Program-made: the position numbers and the translations under genes
The notes under the pieces: generated by a model
Databases searched by the model: none
What the model saw: only the letters and a program-made list of their open reading frames with translations
What the model was told of the DNA's origin: nothing
Shown here: piece by piece, positions 39,884 to 50,827 of the stretch
How positions within the stretch are numbered: the stretch's first letter is position 1
How the letters are laid out: every line of letters begins with the position of its first letter
Assembly: GCF_000599885.1 (NCBI RefSeq)
Contig: NZ_JFGT01000005.1
Coordinates: forward strand, 496,001 to 560,000
DNA from: Pantoea sp. IMH
Lineage (GTDB): Bacteria; Pseudomonadota; Gammaproteobacteria; Enterobacterales; Enterobacteriaceae
DNA length: 64,000 bases
Reading direction: 5' to 3'

Positions 39884-41368
39884 TTAATTCGCGAAGGGAT
39901 TTTGTCCGGCACGCGCAGGGGCACGGCTTTCAGTCGCTGGCGTGGCGCGAGCCTCCGCCGGGGCGGATACTCTCTGTGCATTGTCCACGGAAGCGTTCTG
40001 TTCAGGCGTCTCAGGCGCCACCGCTTCAGGTGATGTTGGGATCTCCTTACCGAGTCGGTTGTTCAGCGCGATCAAATCCTGCTCGTTCAGCGTACCCAGA
40101 GCCGATTTAATATTCAGTTCGTTAATCATGTAGTTGTAGCGGGCATCGGAAAGCTGCTGCCTGGCGTTAAACAGCGTGGTGGTCGCATCCAGCACATCGA
40201 CGATGGTGCGCGTACCGACCTGATAACCTGCTTCCATCGCGTCCAGAGAACTCTGCGCAGAGACCACAGCCTGCTTGTAGGCATTGATACTGCTGATAGA
40301 AGCATTCACGTTGTTGAACGATGAGCGAACGGTGCGCACCGCGGTACGGTGAGCGCTTTCCAACTGCTCGCTGGCGGAGACGTAAGCGTACTGGGCCTGC
40401 TTAACCTGTGACGTCACCGAACCGCCGCTGTACAGCGGCAGCGAGAAGCTCAGGCCGACCTGGCTGTTGCCGGTGATGTTGTCGCTGCTGCCGGTGGACT
40501 GATTGGCGCGGCTGCCACTGTACTTATTGTTAGACATCCCGGTCGACGCTTTCAGATCCACCGTAGGCATATGGCCTGTTTCATAGTAGCGAATCTGCTC
40601 GCGGGCCAGATCCTGAGAAAGGCGCGCGGAGAGCAGGTCCAGATTACGGCTTTCCGCTTCTTTCAGCAGATCGTTGACCGGTTTTGGTCGTGTCGTTTCA
40701 AAACGATCAACGTTCAGCGAGGCCAGACTTGGGTAGTAATGCCCGGTCACCTGGCGTAGCGTCTCCACGTTGTTATCCAGGTTATTGCGCGCGGCGACTT
40801 CATTTGCCAGCACGTTGTCGTACTGCGCACGGGCGTTCTGCACATCGGTGATGGCGACCAGGCCAACGTTAAAGCGCTGGGTGGTTTGATCGAGCTGACG
40901 ATAAATAGACTGCTTCTGCGCTTCAATGAAGGAGAGCGTATCGATGGCGTTCAGCACGTTAAAATAGGCGGTAGCCGTATTCAGGATCAGCGTCTGCTGC
41001 GCGGATTGATAGGTGACGTCCTGAATACCGGCGGTTTTTTCCTGTAACGTCAGCGCGCGCCATTTAGACATATCAAAGATCGTCTGGGTCAGCTGGAGCG
41101 AGCCGCTGGTAGTGTTGGAATTCAGACCACTGCTGTCACGATAACCGTTGTTATAGGTATAATCAGCGCCAAGGCCGAGCTGCGGCAGCAACGGGCTACG
41201 GGATTCATTGATTTTCTCAAACGCGGCATCGCGATCGGCTGCAGAACTGCGTAAATCTGGATTTGATAACCGGGCCTGCTGGTAAATTTGCACCAGGTTC
41301 TCTGCCTGACTGCCGACACTGAAGCCGCCCAGGCTCAGGCCGATAAGTAAAGGGAGCAGTTTCTTCAT
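39884..41368 (-). CDS. tolC: Outer-membrane channel TolC
   Basis: Trimeric outer-membrane tunnel shared by AcrAB-type efflux pumps and type I secretion. It has 494 residues including a 22-residue signal peptide (to VGSQA). The internal repeat of the TolC fold is clear: ARLSNPDLRSSAADRDAAFEKINESRSPLLPQLGLGADY, and in the second half GLSFSLPLYSGGSVTSQVKQAQY and GTRTIVDVLDATTTLFNA. The C-terminal tail after about residue 450 is rich in Ala/Pro/Glu, as in relatives. The ATG at 41368 was chosen over 41374 because AAGGA abuts the latter. It is divergent from nudF, as in E. coli. Confidence 0.98.
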   Translation of the reverse strand: MKKLLPLLIGLSLGGFSVGSQAENLVQIYQQARLSNPDLRSSAADRDAAFEKINESRSPLLPQLGLGADYTYNNGYRDSSGLNSNTTSGSLQLTQTIFDMSKWRALTLQEKTAGIQDVTYQSAQQTLILNTATAYFNVLNAIDTLSFIEAQKQSIYRQLDQTTQRFNVGLVAITDVQNARAQYDNVLANEVAARNNLDNNVETLRQVTGHYYPSLASLNVDRFETTRPKPVNDLLKEAESRNLDLLSARLSQDLAREQIRYYETGHMPTVDLKASTGMSNNKYSGSRANQSTGSSDNITGNSQVGLSFSLPLYSGGSVTSQVKQAQYAYVSASEQLESAHRTAVRTVRSSFNNVNASISSINAYKQAVVSAQSSLDAMEAGYQVGTRTIVDVLDATTTLFNARQQLSDARYNYMINELNIKSALGTLNEQDLIALNNRLGKEIPTSPEAVAPETPEQNASVDNAQRVSAPAEARATPATESRAPARAGQNPFAN

Positions 41369-41581
41369 TTGCATTCCTTGTAGTGCAGCAAAATTGCTAT
41401 GGTAGCGCTGACGTAAGCCAAAAATAATGGCCGATTCTAACAGACCAGGCGGAAAAGATAAGGTGGCTGAAAGTGCCATGTAGCCTTAATTTACGTAAAA
41501 AATTCATCAAGAACCAGACTCTCAGCGGATTCGGGATTGCCTTTTCCGTTTTCGCCACCATCACCCCCAGCGAGGTTTCTT

Positions 41582-42217
41582 ATGGAAGGCGCGAAACAAT
41601 ATCCAGTGACTTTCACCAAAAACGATGTAGAAATTATTGCACGAGAGTCACTTTATAGCGGTTTTTTTTCACTCACCCGTTACCGTTTCCGGCATCGGTT
41701 ATTTAATGGTGAAATGAGCGGTGAAGTTGTCAGGGAGGTTTTCGAGCGCGGACATGCCGCGGTGCTGCTACCTTATGACCCGGTTAATGATGAAGTGGTG
41801 CTGATTGAGCAAATCCGTATACCCGCTTTTGACAGCAGCCCGACCCCCTGGCTGTTAGAATTGGTTGCCGGGATTATCGAGCCCGGCGAATCGCCGGAGG
41901 ATGTGGTCCGGCGTGAAGCGGTAGAGGAAGCCGGCATTGTGCCGGGACGTGTGAAACCAGTAATGAACTACCTGGCCAGTCCGGGTGGGACCAGCGAAAG
42001 GCTGGCCATTCTGGTAGGAGAAGTGGATGCCCGCGTGGCGCAGGGAAACCACGGTCTGGAGGAAGAGAATGAGGATATTCTCGTCCATGTGGTGAGCCGG
42101 GAACAGGCTTACCAGTGGGTGGAAGAGGGAAAAATCGACAACGCGGCTTCGGTCATTGCGCTGCAATGGCTCGAGCTGCATCATGAAAAGCTACGAGAAG
42201 AGTGGAAACCCGAATGA
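41582..42217 (+). CDS. nudF: ADP-ribose pyrophosphatase NudF
   Basis: Nudix hydrolase that cleaves ADP-ribose to AMP and ribose-5-phosphate. It has 211 residues. The Nudix box [23 protein letters not shown] spans about 97-119 with all catalytic Glu and Arg in place. The family-specific [10 protein letters not shown] and [23 protein letters not shown] follow. The start at 41582 has GAGG upstream; a longer frame from 41537 is not conserved. It is the first gene of the nudF-yqiB-cpdA-yqiA-parE cluster, and its stop overlaps the yqiB start by 4 bp (ATGA). Confidence 0.96.
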   Translation: MEGAKQYPVTFTKNDVEIIARESLYSGFFSLTRYRFRHRLFNGEMSGEVVREVFERGHAAVLLPYDPVNDEVVLIEQIRIPAFDSSPTPWLLELVAGIIEPGESPEDVVRREAVEEAGIVPGRVKPVMNYLASPGGTSERLAILVGEVDARVAQGNHGLEEENEDILVHVVSREQAYQWVEEGKIDNAASVIALQWLELHHEKLREEWKPE

Positions 42218-42639
42218 CTAAGCGCTACGTACCTGATTTTCCGGAAATGATGCGGATCTGCGAAACCAATTTCGCCCAGCTGCGTCGCCTGCTGCCCAAA
42301 GAAGATCGGGCGGGAGAGTCAGTGACGTATCAGGTCAATGGCGCCAGCTACAAAGTCACCATTGAAGAGTCTACGCGCTACACGACGCTGGTCGAGATCC
42401 GGCAGACTGCCCCGGCCGTCAGTTACTGGAGTCTGCCTGCGATGTCCGTCAGACTTTACCATGATGCGATGGTGGCGGAAGTGTGTTCAACTCAACAGAT
42501 CTTTCGTTTCAAAGCGCGCTATGATTACCCGAATAAAAAACTTCATCAGCGTGATGAAAAGCATCAGATTAACCAGTTTCTGGCAGACTGGCTGCGCTAC
42601 TGTTTAGCGCACGGCGCTATGGCCGTTCCCGTCTGTTGA
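42214..42639 (+). CDS. yqiB: DUF1249 protein YqiB
   Basis: Cytoplasmic protein of unknown function; 141 residues (E. coli 140). The C-terminal half is nearly invariant between species ([59 protein letters not shown]). Translation is coupled to nudF through the ATGA overlap. No catalytic motif is evident. Confidence 0.94.
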   Translation: MTKRYVPDFPEMMRICETNFAQLRRLLPKEDRAGESVTYQVNGASYKVTIEESTRYTTLVEIRQTAPAVSYWSLPAMSVRLYHDAMVAEVCSTQQIFRFKARYDYPNKKLHQRDEKHQINQFLADWLRYCLAHGAMAVPVC

Positions 42640-42686
42640 GCGCCCGACAATATGTGTTGAGATGGCGTTAACCCTAAGGACTTTGA

Positions 42687-43514
42687 TTGGATAGCCTGTT
42701 GAAACTTCCTGTCGCGAGTGGGTCGAAGGTCAGGATTTTACAGATTACGGACACCCACCTTTTTGCCGGTAAAGATGAGACGCTACTGGGGGTGAAAACC
42801 TGGGCCAGCTTTGATGCCGTGCTGGAAGCGATAGCCGCCAGCCGCCGTCACTATGATCTGATCGTCGCCACCGGCGATCTTGCCCAGGATCATACGGTAG
42901 AGGCCTATCAGCATTTTGCTGAGGGCATAGCTCGCCTGTCGGCACCCTGCGTCTGGCTGCCGGGCAATCATGATTTCCAGCCGACCATGTTCAGCGCCCT
43001 CGCCGAGGCGAAAATAGCGGATGAGAAACATGTTCTGGTGGGCGACCGCTGGCAAATCGTGCTGCTGGACAGTCAGGTTTTCGGCGTTCCCTTTGGGGAG
43101 CTGAGTGAATTTCAGCTTGAGTGGCTGGATAAAACCCTGGCCATTTACCCGGAGCGGCACACGCTGGTGCTGCTACATCATCATCCTTTGCCTTCCGGCT
43201 GCACCTGGCTCGATCAGCACAGCTTGCGCAACTCGCATATGCTTGAAGCCGTTTTGCAGCGCTATCCGCTGGCCACCACGCTGATTTGTGGACATATTCA
43301 TCAGGATCTCGATCTCAGCTGGAACGGCCGCCGCGTGCTGGCAACGCCCTCAACCTGCGTCCAGTTCAAGCCGCACTGCACCAGTTTTACCATTGATTCT
43401 GAAACGCCCGGCTGGCGCTGGCTGGATTTGTACGAGGATGGACGGCTGGAAACGGAAGTCGGGCGCCTGACGACGCGGGCTTTCAGTCCCGATCTGGATT
43501 CAGAAGGATATTGA
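42687..43514 (+). CDS. cpdA: 3',5'-cyclic AMP phosphodiesterase CpdA
   Basis: Binuclear metallophosphoesterase that hydrolyses cAMP and so tempers CRP activity. It has 275 residues, the same as E. coli. Metal-binding motifs in order: D22-T-H24 in ITDTHLF, ATGDLAQD, LPGNHDF, LLHHHPLP and CGHIHQ. The start codon is TTG at 42687, with AAGGA at a 6-bp spacing; it begins MDSLLKLPVA like the E. coli protein, so the rare start is well supported. yqiA follows after 3 bp. Confidence 0.96.
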   Translation: MDSLLKLPVASGSKVRILQITDTHLFAGKDETLLGVKTWASFDAVLEAIAASRRHYDLIVATGDLAQDHTVEAYQHFAEGIARLSAPCVWLPGNHDFQPTMFSALAEAKIADEKHVLVGDRWQIVLLDSQVFGVPFGELSEFQLEWLDKTLAIYPERHTLVLLHHHPLPSGCTWLDQHSLRNSHMLEAVLQRYPLATTLICGHIHQDLDLSWNGRRVLATPSTCVQFKPHCTSFTIDSETPGWRWLDLYEDGRLETEVGRLTTRAFSPDLDSEGY

Positions 43515-43517
43515 TCG

Positions 43518-46047
<2,530 letters not shown>

Positions 46048-46065
46048 GACCTTCTATGCAGCATT

Positions 46066-46107
46066 AAAAAAAATCAGCTGGCCTGCTACTGGCCCGCTGA
46101 TTTTTTT
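46066..46107. terminator. Bidirectional terminator between parE and the GntP-family gene
   Basis: A-run, ATCAGC, one mismatch, GGCC, 7-nt loop, GGCC, GCTGAT, T-run. The flanking A8 and T7 allow termination of both convergent transcripts. Confidence 0.9.
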
Positions 46108-46126
46108 ACGCCCTGTTCTGGAGCCG

Positions 46127-47458
46127 CTAGATGATATAGCTCAGCCCCATTACAGCCATCAGGCCGACAACGGAGTTAATCAGCTCCAGCAACCCCCAGG
46201 TCTTAAACGTATCTTTCATCGAAATACCGAAGGTTTCTTTAAACAGCAGAAAACCGCCATCGTACATTAATGTGATGGTGTTACTGCCGCAGGCGACGGC
46301 CAGCGCCATCAGCGCGGGATTAAGATTAAAAGCCCCAATCATCGGCGCGACAATGCCCGCTGAGGTAATTGCCGCAACCGCGCCCTGTCCGGTAAGAATA
46401 CGAATCACGGCAGTAATAACCCACGCCACGATAAACGGCGACATGCTGACGTGGCTCATAGCACTGACGATATGATCGCCCACGCCAGCGTCGATAATCA
46501 CCTGCTTAATAATCCCCCCAGCACTGATAACAAACAGCACATTCGCAATCTTTGAAATCGCATCGCTGACGCAGTGGGTAATGCCGTCAGGCGTCATGCC
46601 CCGGCGAAGGCCCAGTAGCCAGATTGCGGCCAGGGTAGCCAGCAACATACTGATTTCTGCACTCCCCAGAAACTCACAGATCCTGGCTGCCTGAGAATCT
46701 ACGCCCATCACCGGTTTAATAATGGAAGAGGCGATCATCAGTACCGCCGGTATCAGCGGGATCATGATGCTGGTAAAAAAAGAGGGAAGCTTATGGGCGG
46801 GAATTTCATCGACAGGTTTAAGCATCGAATTCAGCGGCATGCTGGCAATACCCGGCAGAAATCGGGGCAACAAGATCCCGGCACAGAACAGCGAAGGGAT
46901 CAGCACCAGCGCGCCGTACAGATAAACCTGAACGATATCGGCACCGAAAGTGCTAATCAGGGCGACGGGGCCGGGCTGCGGTGGAAACAGACTGTGGCCC
47001 ATCGTTGCACCGACAACGGTCGGGATCACCAGTTTCATATAAGGAATATCCGCTTTTTTAGCGATATTCATGACTAGCGGCATAGCGATAAGAAAGGCAA
47101 CTTCATAAAACATGGCGATGCCGAATATCACGCCGATAAACATTAACCCCAAGGAGAGAAAGCGGGTTCCGCATTTCCGGATCACGGTGTCGGCAATTTG
47201 CTGACTGGCGCCCGACTCGGTCATAAATTTACCAATAATGGCACCGAATATGATGATTAACGCCAGGTGCCCCATAATACTGCCCAGCCCCTGCTGGACA
47301 AGAGTGACAATTTTATTAATGGGGATACCTTCCATTATTGCGATAAATATTCCCGCAATAAGTAAGGAAAATATATTATGGAATTTGAATTTCAGATTGA
47401 GTACGACAAGAATTCCTATCCCAATAATTACCCATAAAAGCGCAAGAAAAGTGTCCAT
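46127..47458 (-). CDS. GntP-family gluconate/hexuronate permease
   Basis: Inner-membrane permease of the gluconate:H+ symporter (GntP) family. It has 443 residues and about 12 hydrophobic segments. Family features are HLALIIIFGAIIGKFMTESGA, FYEVAFLIAMPLV, GHSLFPPQPGPVA and the C-terminal ACGSNTITLMYDGGFLLFKETFG. The gene lies 63 bp downstream of uxuA on the same strand, so a hexonate or hexuronate intermediate such as fructuronate is a likely substrate (inference from context). The 5' part of the gene is visibly more AT-rich than neighbouring core genes. It is not present between parE and ygiN in E. coli. Confidence 0.88.
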   Translation of the reverse strand: MDTFLALLWVIIGIGILVVLNLKFKFHNIFSLLIAGIFIAIMEGIPINKIVTLVQQGLGSIMGHLALIIIFGAIIGKFMTESGASQQIADTVIRKCGTRFLSLGLMFIGVIFGIAMFYEVAFLIAMPLVMNIAKKADIPYMKLVIPTVVGATMGHSLFPPQPGPVALISTFGADIVQVYLYGALVLIPSLFCAGILLPRFLPGIASMPLNSMLKPVDEIPAHKLPSFFTSIMIPLIPAVLMIASSIIKPVMGVDSQAARICEFLGSAEISMLLATLAAIWLLGLRRGMTPDGITHCVSDAISKIANVLFVISAGGIIKQVIIDAGVGDHIVSAMSHVSMSPFIVAWVITAVIRILTGQGAVAAITSAGIVAPMIGAFNLNPALMALAVACGSNTITLMYDGGFLLFKETFGISMKDTFKTWGLLELINSVVGLMAVMGLSYII

Positions 47459-47521
47459 AATCTTTCCGGTTTTTTATAATAAAAAAAGACAAACATGGCG
47501 GCCCATGTTTGTCTTAATGAA

Positions 47522-48586
47522 TTATCTCTTTTGTAACGCTTCCCACAGGCCGAGCAGATAGGTCACGCCTAAGGCACGGTCATAAAGTCCGTAGCCAGGA
47601 CGTCCGGTTTCGCCCCAGATAAAGCGACCATGATCGGGACGGATGTAGCCATCAAAGCCGTTATCGTAGAGCGCTTTCATCACCTGATACATATCCAGCG
47701 ATCCGTACTGAGACGGATGAGCGCACTCGTAGAAATCCTTATCCTGAATTAATTTGATATTCCGCACATGCGCAAAAGGAATGCGCTTGCGACGGGTAAA
47801 TTCAGCCAGAATATCACAGACGTTATTTGCCGGATCTTCAGCGATAGAGCCGGTGCAGAGCGTAATACCGTTTGCTTCAGAATCAACTGCGTTGCAGATC
47901 CAGTCCAGATCCTCGCGGTTTTTTACAATGCGCGGCAGGCCGAAAATAGAATAAGGCGGATCGTCGGGATGGATCGCCATTTTAACGCCAACCTCTTCGC
48001 ACACCGGAACAATCTGCTGCAGAAAATATTTCAAATTCTCACGCAGCTTCGTTTCATCAACGTCTTTATACCGTCCGAACAGTTCCTGTACTTTCGCCAG
48101 ACGCTCTGGCTCCCAGCCTGGCAGCGCAAAGCCGTTAGAATTATCCAGCACCTCTTTCACGACTTCTTCCAGCGGCTTATCAACCCCTTTTTTCTCAAAG
48201 GCCATGGTCAGTGAGCCGTCCGGCAGAACGTAATTCATATCGGTTTTCATCCAGTCAAAAACCGGCATGAAGTTATAGCAGATGACTTTAATACCGTGCT
48301 TCGCCAGATTGCGAATGGTCTGCTGGTAGTTAGCAATATAGCGATCGCGGCTGGGTGAACCGATTTTGATGTCATCGTGAATATTAACGCTTTCGATGAC
48401 CTCCATCTTCAGGCCAGCAGCCTGGGCCTGGCCGATCAGGTTTTTGATTTTATCTTCTGGCCAGGTTTCGCCGACCGGCACGTCATAGAGCGCGCCAACC
48501 ACACCTTCCACACCGGGGACCTGTTTCATGTGCTCCAGTGGAATTTTGTCTTCGTCTGGCCCGAACCAGCGCATAGTAAATTGCAT
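47522..48586 (-). CDS. uxuA: Mannonate dehydratase UxuA, short type
   Basis: Dehydrates D-mannonate to 2-keto-3-deoxy-gluconate in glucuronate breakdown. It has 354 residues, against 394 in E. coli UxuA. The missing length lies in the internal insertion near residues 130-180. Family blocks are FTMRWFGPDEDK, VICYNFMPVFDW, KMAIHPDDPPYSIFGLPRI (metal-binding His and Asp), LCTGS and YIRPDHGRFIWGE. The wording GVVGALYDVPVGETWPEDKI resembles Gram-positive UxuA more than E. coli UxuA as I recall them. The start at 48586 has AAGGGA upstream. It forms an operon with the GntP-family permease; uxuB and uxaC are not here. Confidence 0.93.
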   Translation of the reverse strand: MQFTMRWFGPDEDKIPLEHMKQVPGVEGVVGALYDVPVGETWPEDKIKNLIGQAQAAGLKMEVIESVNIHDDIKIGSPSRDRYIANYQQTIRNLAKHGIKVICYNFMPVFDWMKTDMNYVLPDGSLTMAFEKKGVDKPLEEVVKEVLDNSNGFALPGWEPERLAKVQELFGRYKDVDETKLRENLKYFLQQIVPVCEEVGVKMAIHPDDPPYSIFGLPRIVKNREDLDWICNAVDSEANGITLCTGSIAEDPANNVCDILAEFTRRKRIPFAHVRNIKLIQDKDFYECAHPSQYGSLDMYQVMKALYDNGFDGYIRPDHGRFIWGETGRPGYGLYDRALGVTYLLGLWEALQKR

Positions 48587-48626
48587 ATGAGTTCCCTTTA
48601 GAATGAAGTGCGACACTATGAGTACC

Positions 48627-48636
48627 ATACTAGTAT
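48627..48636. promoter_or_regulatory. Candidate GntR-type operator upstream of uxuA
   Basis: A perfect 10-bp palindrome ATACTAGTAT, flanked as TTTG-ATACTAGTAT-GGTA on the minus strand, lies 41 bp upstream of the uxuA start. UxuR/ExuR-like FadR-subfamily regulators bind short palindromes of this kind. No regulator gene is adjacent. Confidence 0.5.
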
Positions 48637-48665
48637 CAAACCTGTCGCCAGGGTTGATAGCATGG

Positions 48666-48681
48666 GTTGATCTTTATCACA
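48666..48681 (-). promoter_or_regulatory. CRP-like site upstream of uxuA
   Basis: On the minus strand TGTGA-N6-TCAAC matches the CRP consensus at 8 of 10 core bases. It lies about 30 bp upstream of the palindromic operator, a normal place for activation of a sugar-acid operon. Confidence 0.5.
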
Positions 48682-48838
48682 AAAAGAAGGGGTAACCCGG
48701 CGGGAAGACTAACGGACTGAGTGACGGGCTGGCTGATGGAATAACTTGCTGACGACTGGCTGACTCTGCTGGCGGAGCTGACTGAGCGGGGAGGGGCAAA
48801 AGGAAAAAGGGCGGCAACCGCACCACCCATAGAAACAC

Positions 48839-49153
48839 TTAATGCGCTTTTGGCTGCTCCAGAATAAAGATCTTCACCTCCACGACATCTTCTTTAATCG
48901 CGGAGCGGTGACGTTCCATATGGTCAGCCTGCTGGTGCCGCTCAAGATGGCGCAGCGACTCCCAGTGTTCCACCATAAAAATGGAGTCAGGTGAGTTCTG
49001 CTTCCAGGGAATCTGTGCCTGATGGTCCACCAGCGCCTGATAGCTGCCGCAGCCTTCTTCCTGGAGCACGGTAGGCGTCAGCGTTTCAATCGCCGCCAGC
49101 ACCGCCTTACGGCGGCCCGGCTTGACGCAGATTTCAGCGAGTACGGTAAGCAT
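48839..49153 (-). CDS. ygiN: Quinol monooxygenase YgiN
   Basis: Antibiotic-biosynthesis-monooxygenase (ABM) domain dimer; the E. coli protein oxidises menadiol and is thought to run a quinone redox cycle with MdaB. It has 104 residues: MLTVLAEICVKPG, TVLQEEGCGSYQALVD, SPDSIFMVEHWESLRHLERH. AGGAAC precedes the ATG. The gene follows mdaB by 34 bp on the same strand. Confidence 0.92.
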   Translation of the reverse strand: MLTVLAEICVKPGRRKAVLAAIETLTPTVLQEEGCGSYQALVDHQAQIPWKQNSPDSIFMVEHWESLRHLERHQQADHMERHRSAIKEDVVEVKIFILEQPKAH

Positions 49154-49187
49154 AGGTGTTCCTCAGTGGGGGATCTCACCCGGTAAG

Positions 49188-49769
49188 TTAAGCAAAGATC
49201 TGGCTCAGATGAGTCCGATAGCGGCTAATATCGTTCGCGATGTCCGGCTGTTTGATCACATCGTTGCAGATAAATGTCGGTAAACCGGTCATGCCCAGGA
49301 ACTGATTGGCCTTATGAAAGTGGAGATAAAGACCATCCACGCCCACGCCTTCAAAAAACTGCTCCGGATCGGTAAAGGCTTCCAGCGGCGCGTTCCAGGT
49401 CAGGGAAAGCATATAGGTTTTGCCCTGTAACAGGCCGCCCGAACCATACTTCTTCGCGGCGTCTGAGCGGGTACGACCGTCGCTGGCATAGAGCGTGCCG
49501 TGGCCTTCCGTAAAGACTTCATCAATATACTTTTTCAGGATCCAGGGCTCACCCATCCACCAGCCCGGCATCTGATAAATTACCGTGTCGGCCTGGGCAA
49601 ATTTCGCGACTTCTTCTTTGACGTCATAACCGTCATCTACCACAGTGACATCCACGTCGTGGCCCGCATCGCGCAGAAAAGACGCTGCCACGTTCGCCAG
49701 GGTATGATTCAGTTCGCCTTTAGAGTGTGCAAAGGCTTTACCGGCATCAAGGATCAAAATTTTGCTCAT
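49188..49769 (-). CDS. mdaB: NADPH quinone reductase MdaB
   Basis: Cytoplasmic flavodoxin-fold FAD enzyme that reduces quinones by two electrons with NADPH. It has 193 residues, equal to E. coli MdaB. Motifs are LILDAGKAFAHSKGELN, YQMPGWWMGEPWILKKYIDEVFT, GKTYMLSLTWNAP and FLGMTGLPTFICNDVIK. The start was set at 49769 with GGGAG upstream; seven extra upstream codons are not conserved. It forms an mdaB-ygiN operon and is divergent from the pheC-like gene. Confidence 0.95.
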   Translation of the reverse strand: MSKILILDAGKAFAHSKGELNHTLANVAASFLRDAGHDVDVTVVDDGYDVKEEVAKFAQADTVIYQMPGWWMGEPWILKKYIDEVFTEGHGTLYASDGRTRSDAAKKYGSGGLLQGKTYMLSLTWNAPLEAFTDPEQFFEGVGVDGLYLHFHKANQFLGMTGLPTFICNDVIKQPDIANDISRYRTHLSQIFA

Positions 49770-49917
49770 GTGTTTAACTCTCCCGTTCATGATATTGCGG
49801 GCAGTTTACGCGCGACGGCCGGGGAAAAAAATGTGCATTTGATCACAACACTTTTGCGTTTAAAGCAATAATAGTGGCGCAACACTTCTTTTTCTTACCT
49901 CAGAAGAGACAGACAGA

Positions 49918-50685
49918 ATGATAAAAACGGCTATTACCGCACTGCTGCTGATGGCGGGCGGCGCAAGCGCCCAGTCGCACCTTGACCGTGTTATGCAAAG
50001 TAAGACCCTGATGGTATGCACCACTGGCGACTATAAGCCCTACACCTTTCTTCGTGCAGATGGAGAATATGAAGGGATTGACGTGGCGATGGCGCAGTCG
50101 CTGGCACAAAGCCTGAATGCGAAAGTAAAATGGGTGCCGACAACATGGAAAACCCTGACCCCCGACTTTCTCAGTAAGCAGTGTGATATCGCCCTGGGTG
50201 GCGTCTCGGTCACGCTGAAACGGCAGCAGACCGCCTGGTTTGCCACGCCGCTGGGAACGGATGGCAAAATCCCGCTGGTGCGCTGCGCCGACAAGAAAAA
50301 GTACCGGACGATCGCTCAGCTTAACCGTCCGGAGGTCAGGCTGATTGAACCGGCTGGTGGTACTAACGAGGCCTTTGTCCACAGCCATTTACCTCAGGCA
50401 ACCCTGACGCTCTTTCATGATAACGTCACCATCTTTCAGCAGTTGGTGGATAAAAAAGCTGACGTCATGATCACCGATGCATCGGAGGCGCTGTTCCAGC
50501 AGAAACGCTATCCCGAGCTCTGCGCGATCAATCCTCAGCAGCCCATGCAATACGGTGAGAAGGCCTATATGCTGCCGCGTGATGATATCAGCTGGAAGTT
50601 CTATGTGGACCAGTGGCTGCACCTCAGTAAGGCCACCGGCGAGTATCAGAAAATTGCCGCTCAGTGGCTCGGAACGACCAGGTAG
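49918..50685 (+). CDS. pheC: Periplasmic cyclohexadienyl dehydratase-like protein (PheC type)
   Basis: Predicted periplasmic enzyme on a type 3 solute-binding-protein fold that converts prephenate to phenylpyruvate or arogenate to phenylalanine. It has 255 residues with signal peptide 1-18 (GGASA). Blocks shared with Pseudomonas PheC as I recall it are TTGDYKPYTF, GGTNEAF (147-153), HDNVTIFQQLVDKKADVMITD, PELCAINPQQPM, EKAYMLPRDD and YVDQWLHL. The TDASEA segment (186-191) keeps a Glu (E190) where the family's catalytic acid is believed to lie. No ABC permease or ATPase gene is adjacent, which argues against a transport role. The alternative is an orphan amino-acid-binding protein. Confidence 0.78.
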   Translation: MIKTAITALLLMAGGASAQSHLDRVMQSKTLMVCTTGDYKPYTFLRADGEYEGIDVAMAQSLAQSLNAKVKWVPTTWKTLTPDFLSKQCDIALGGVSVTLKRQQTAWFATPLGTDGKIPLVRCADKKKYRTIAQLNRPEVRLIEPAGGTNEAFVHSHLPQATLTLFHDNVTIFQQLVDKKADVMITDASEALFQQKRYPELCAINPQQPMQYGEKAYMLPRDDISWKFYVDQWLHLSKATGEYQKIAAQWLGTTR

Positions 50686-50827
50686 CAAGGCGAATATTCT
50701 TTCCCGGGTCTGAATGCAGCCAACCCACGGATACCTGTGACAGACCCGGTGCGGATAAGGTACTATCCTCGCCAAACGACCCCGATGCGGCGTGCCTGGT
50801 GCGCCGCGATGTGAGGAAAAACGACGA

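Noticed and set aside
48700..48780. Repeated CTGGCTGA-like octamers upstream of uxuA as an iteron or CRISPR-like array
   Set aside because: The copies are imperfect and unevenly spaced, with no spacer structure and no associated genes.
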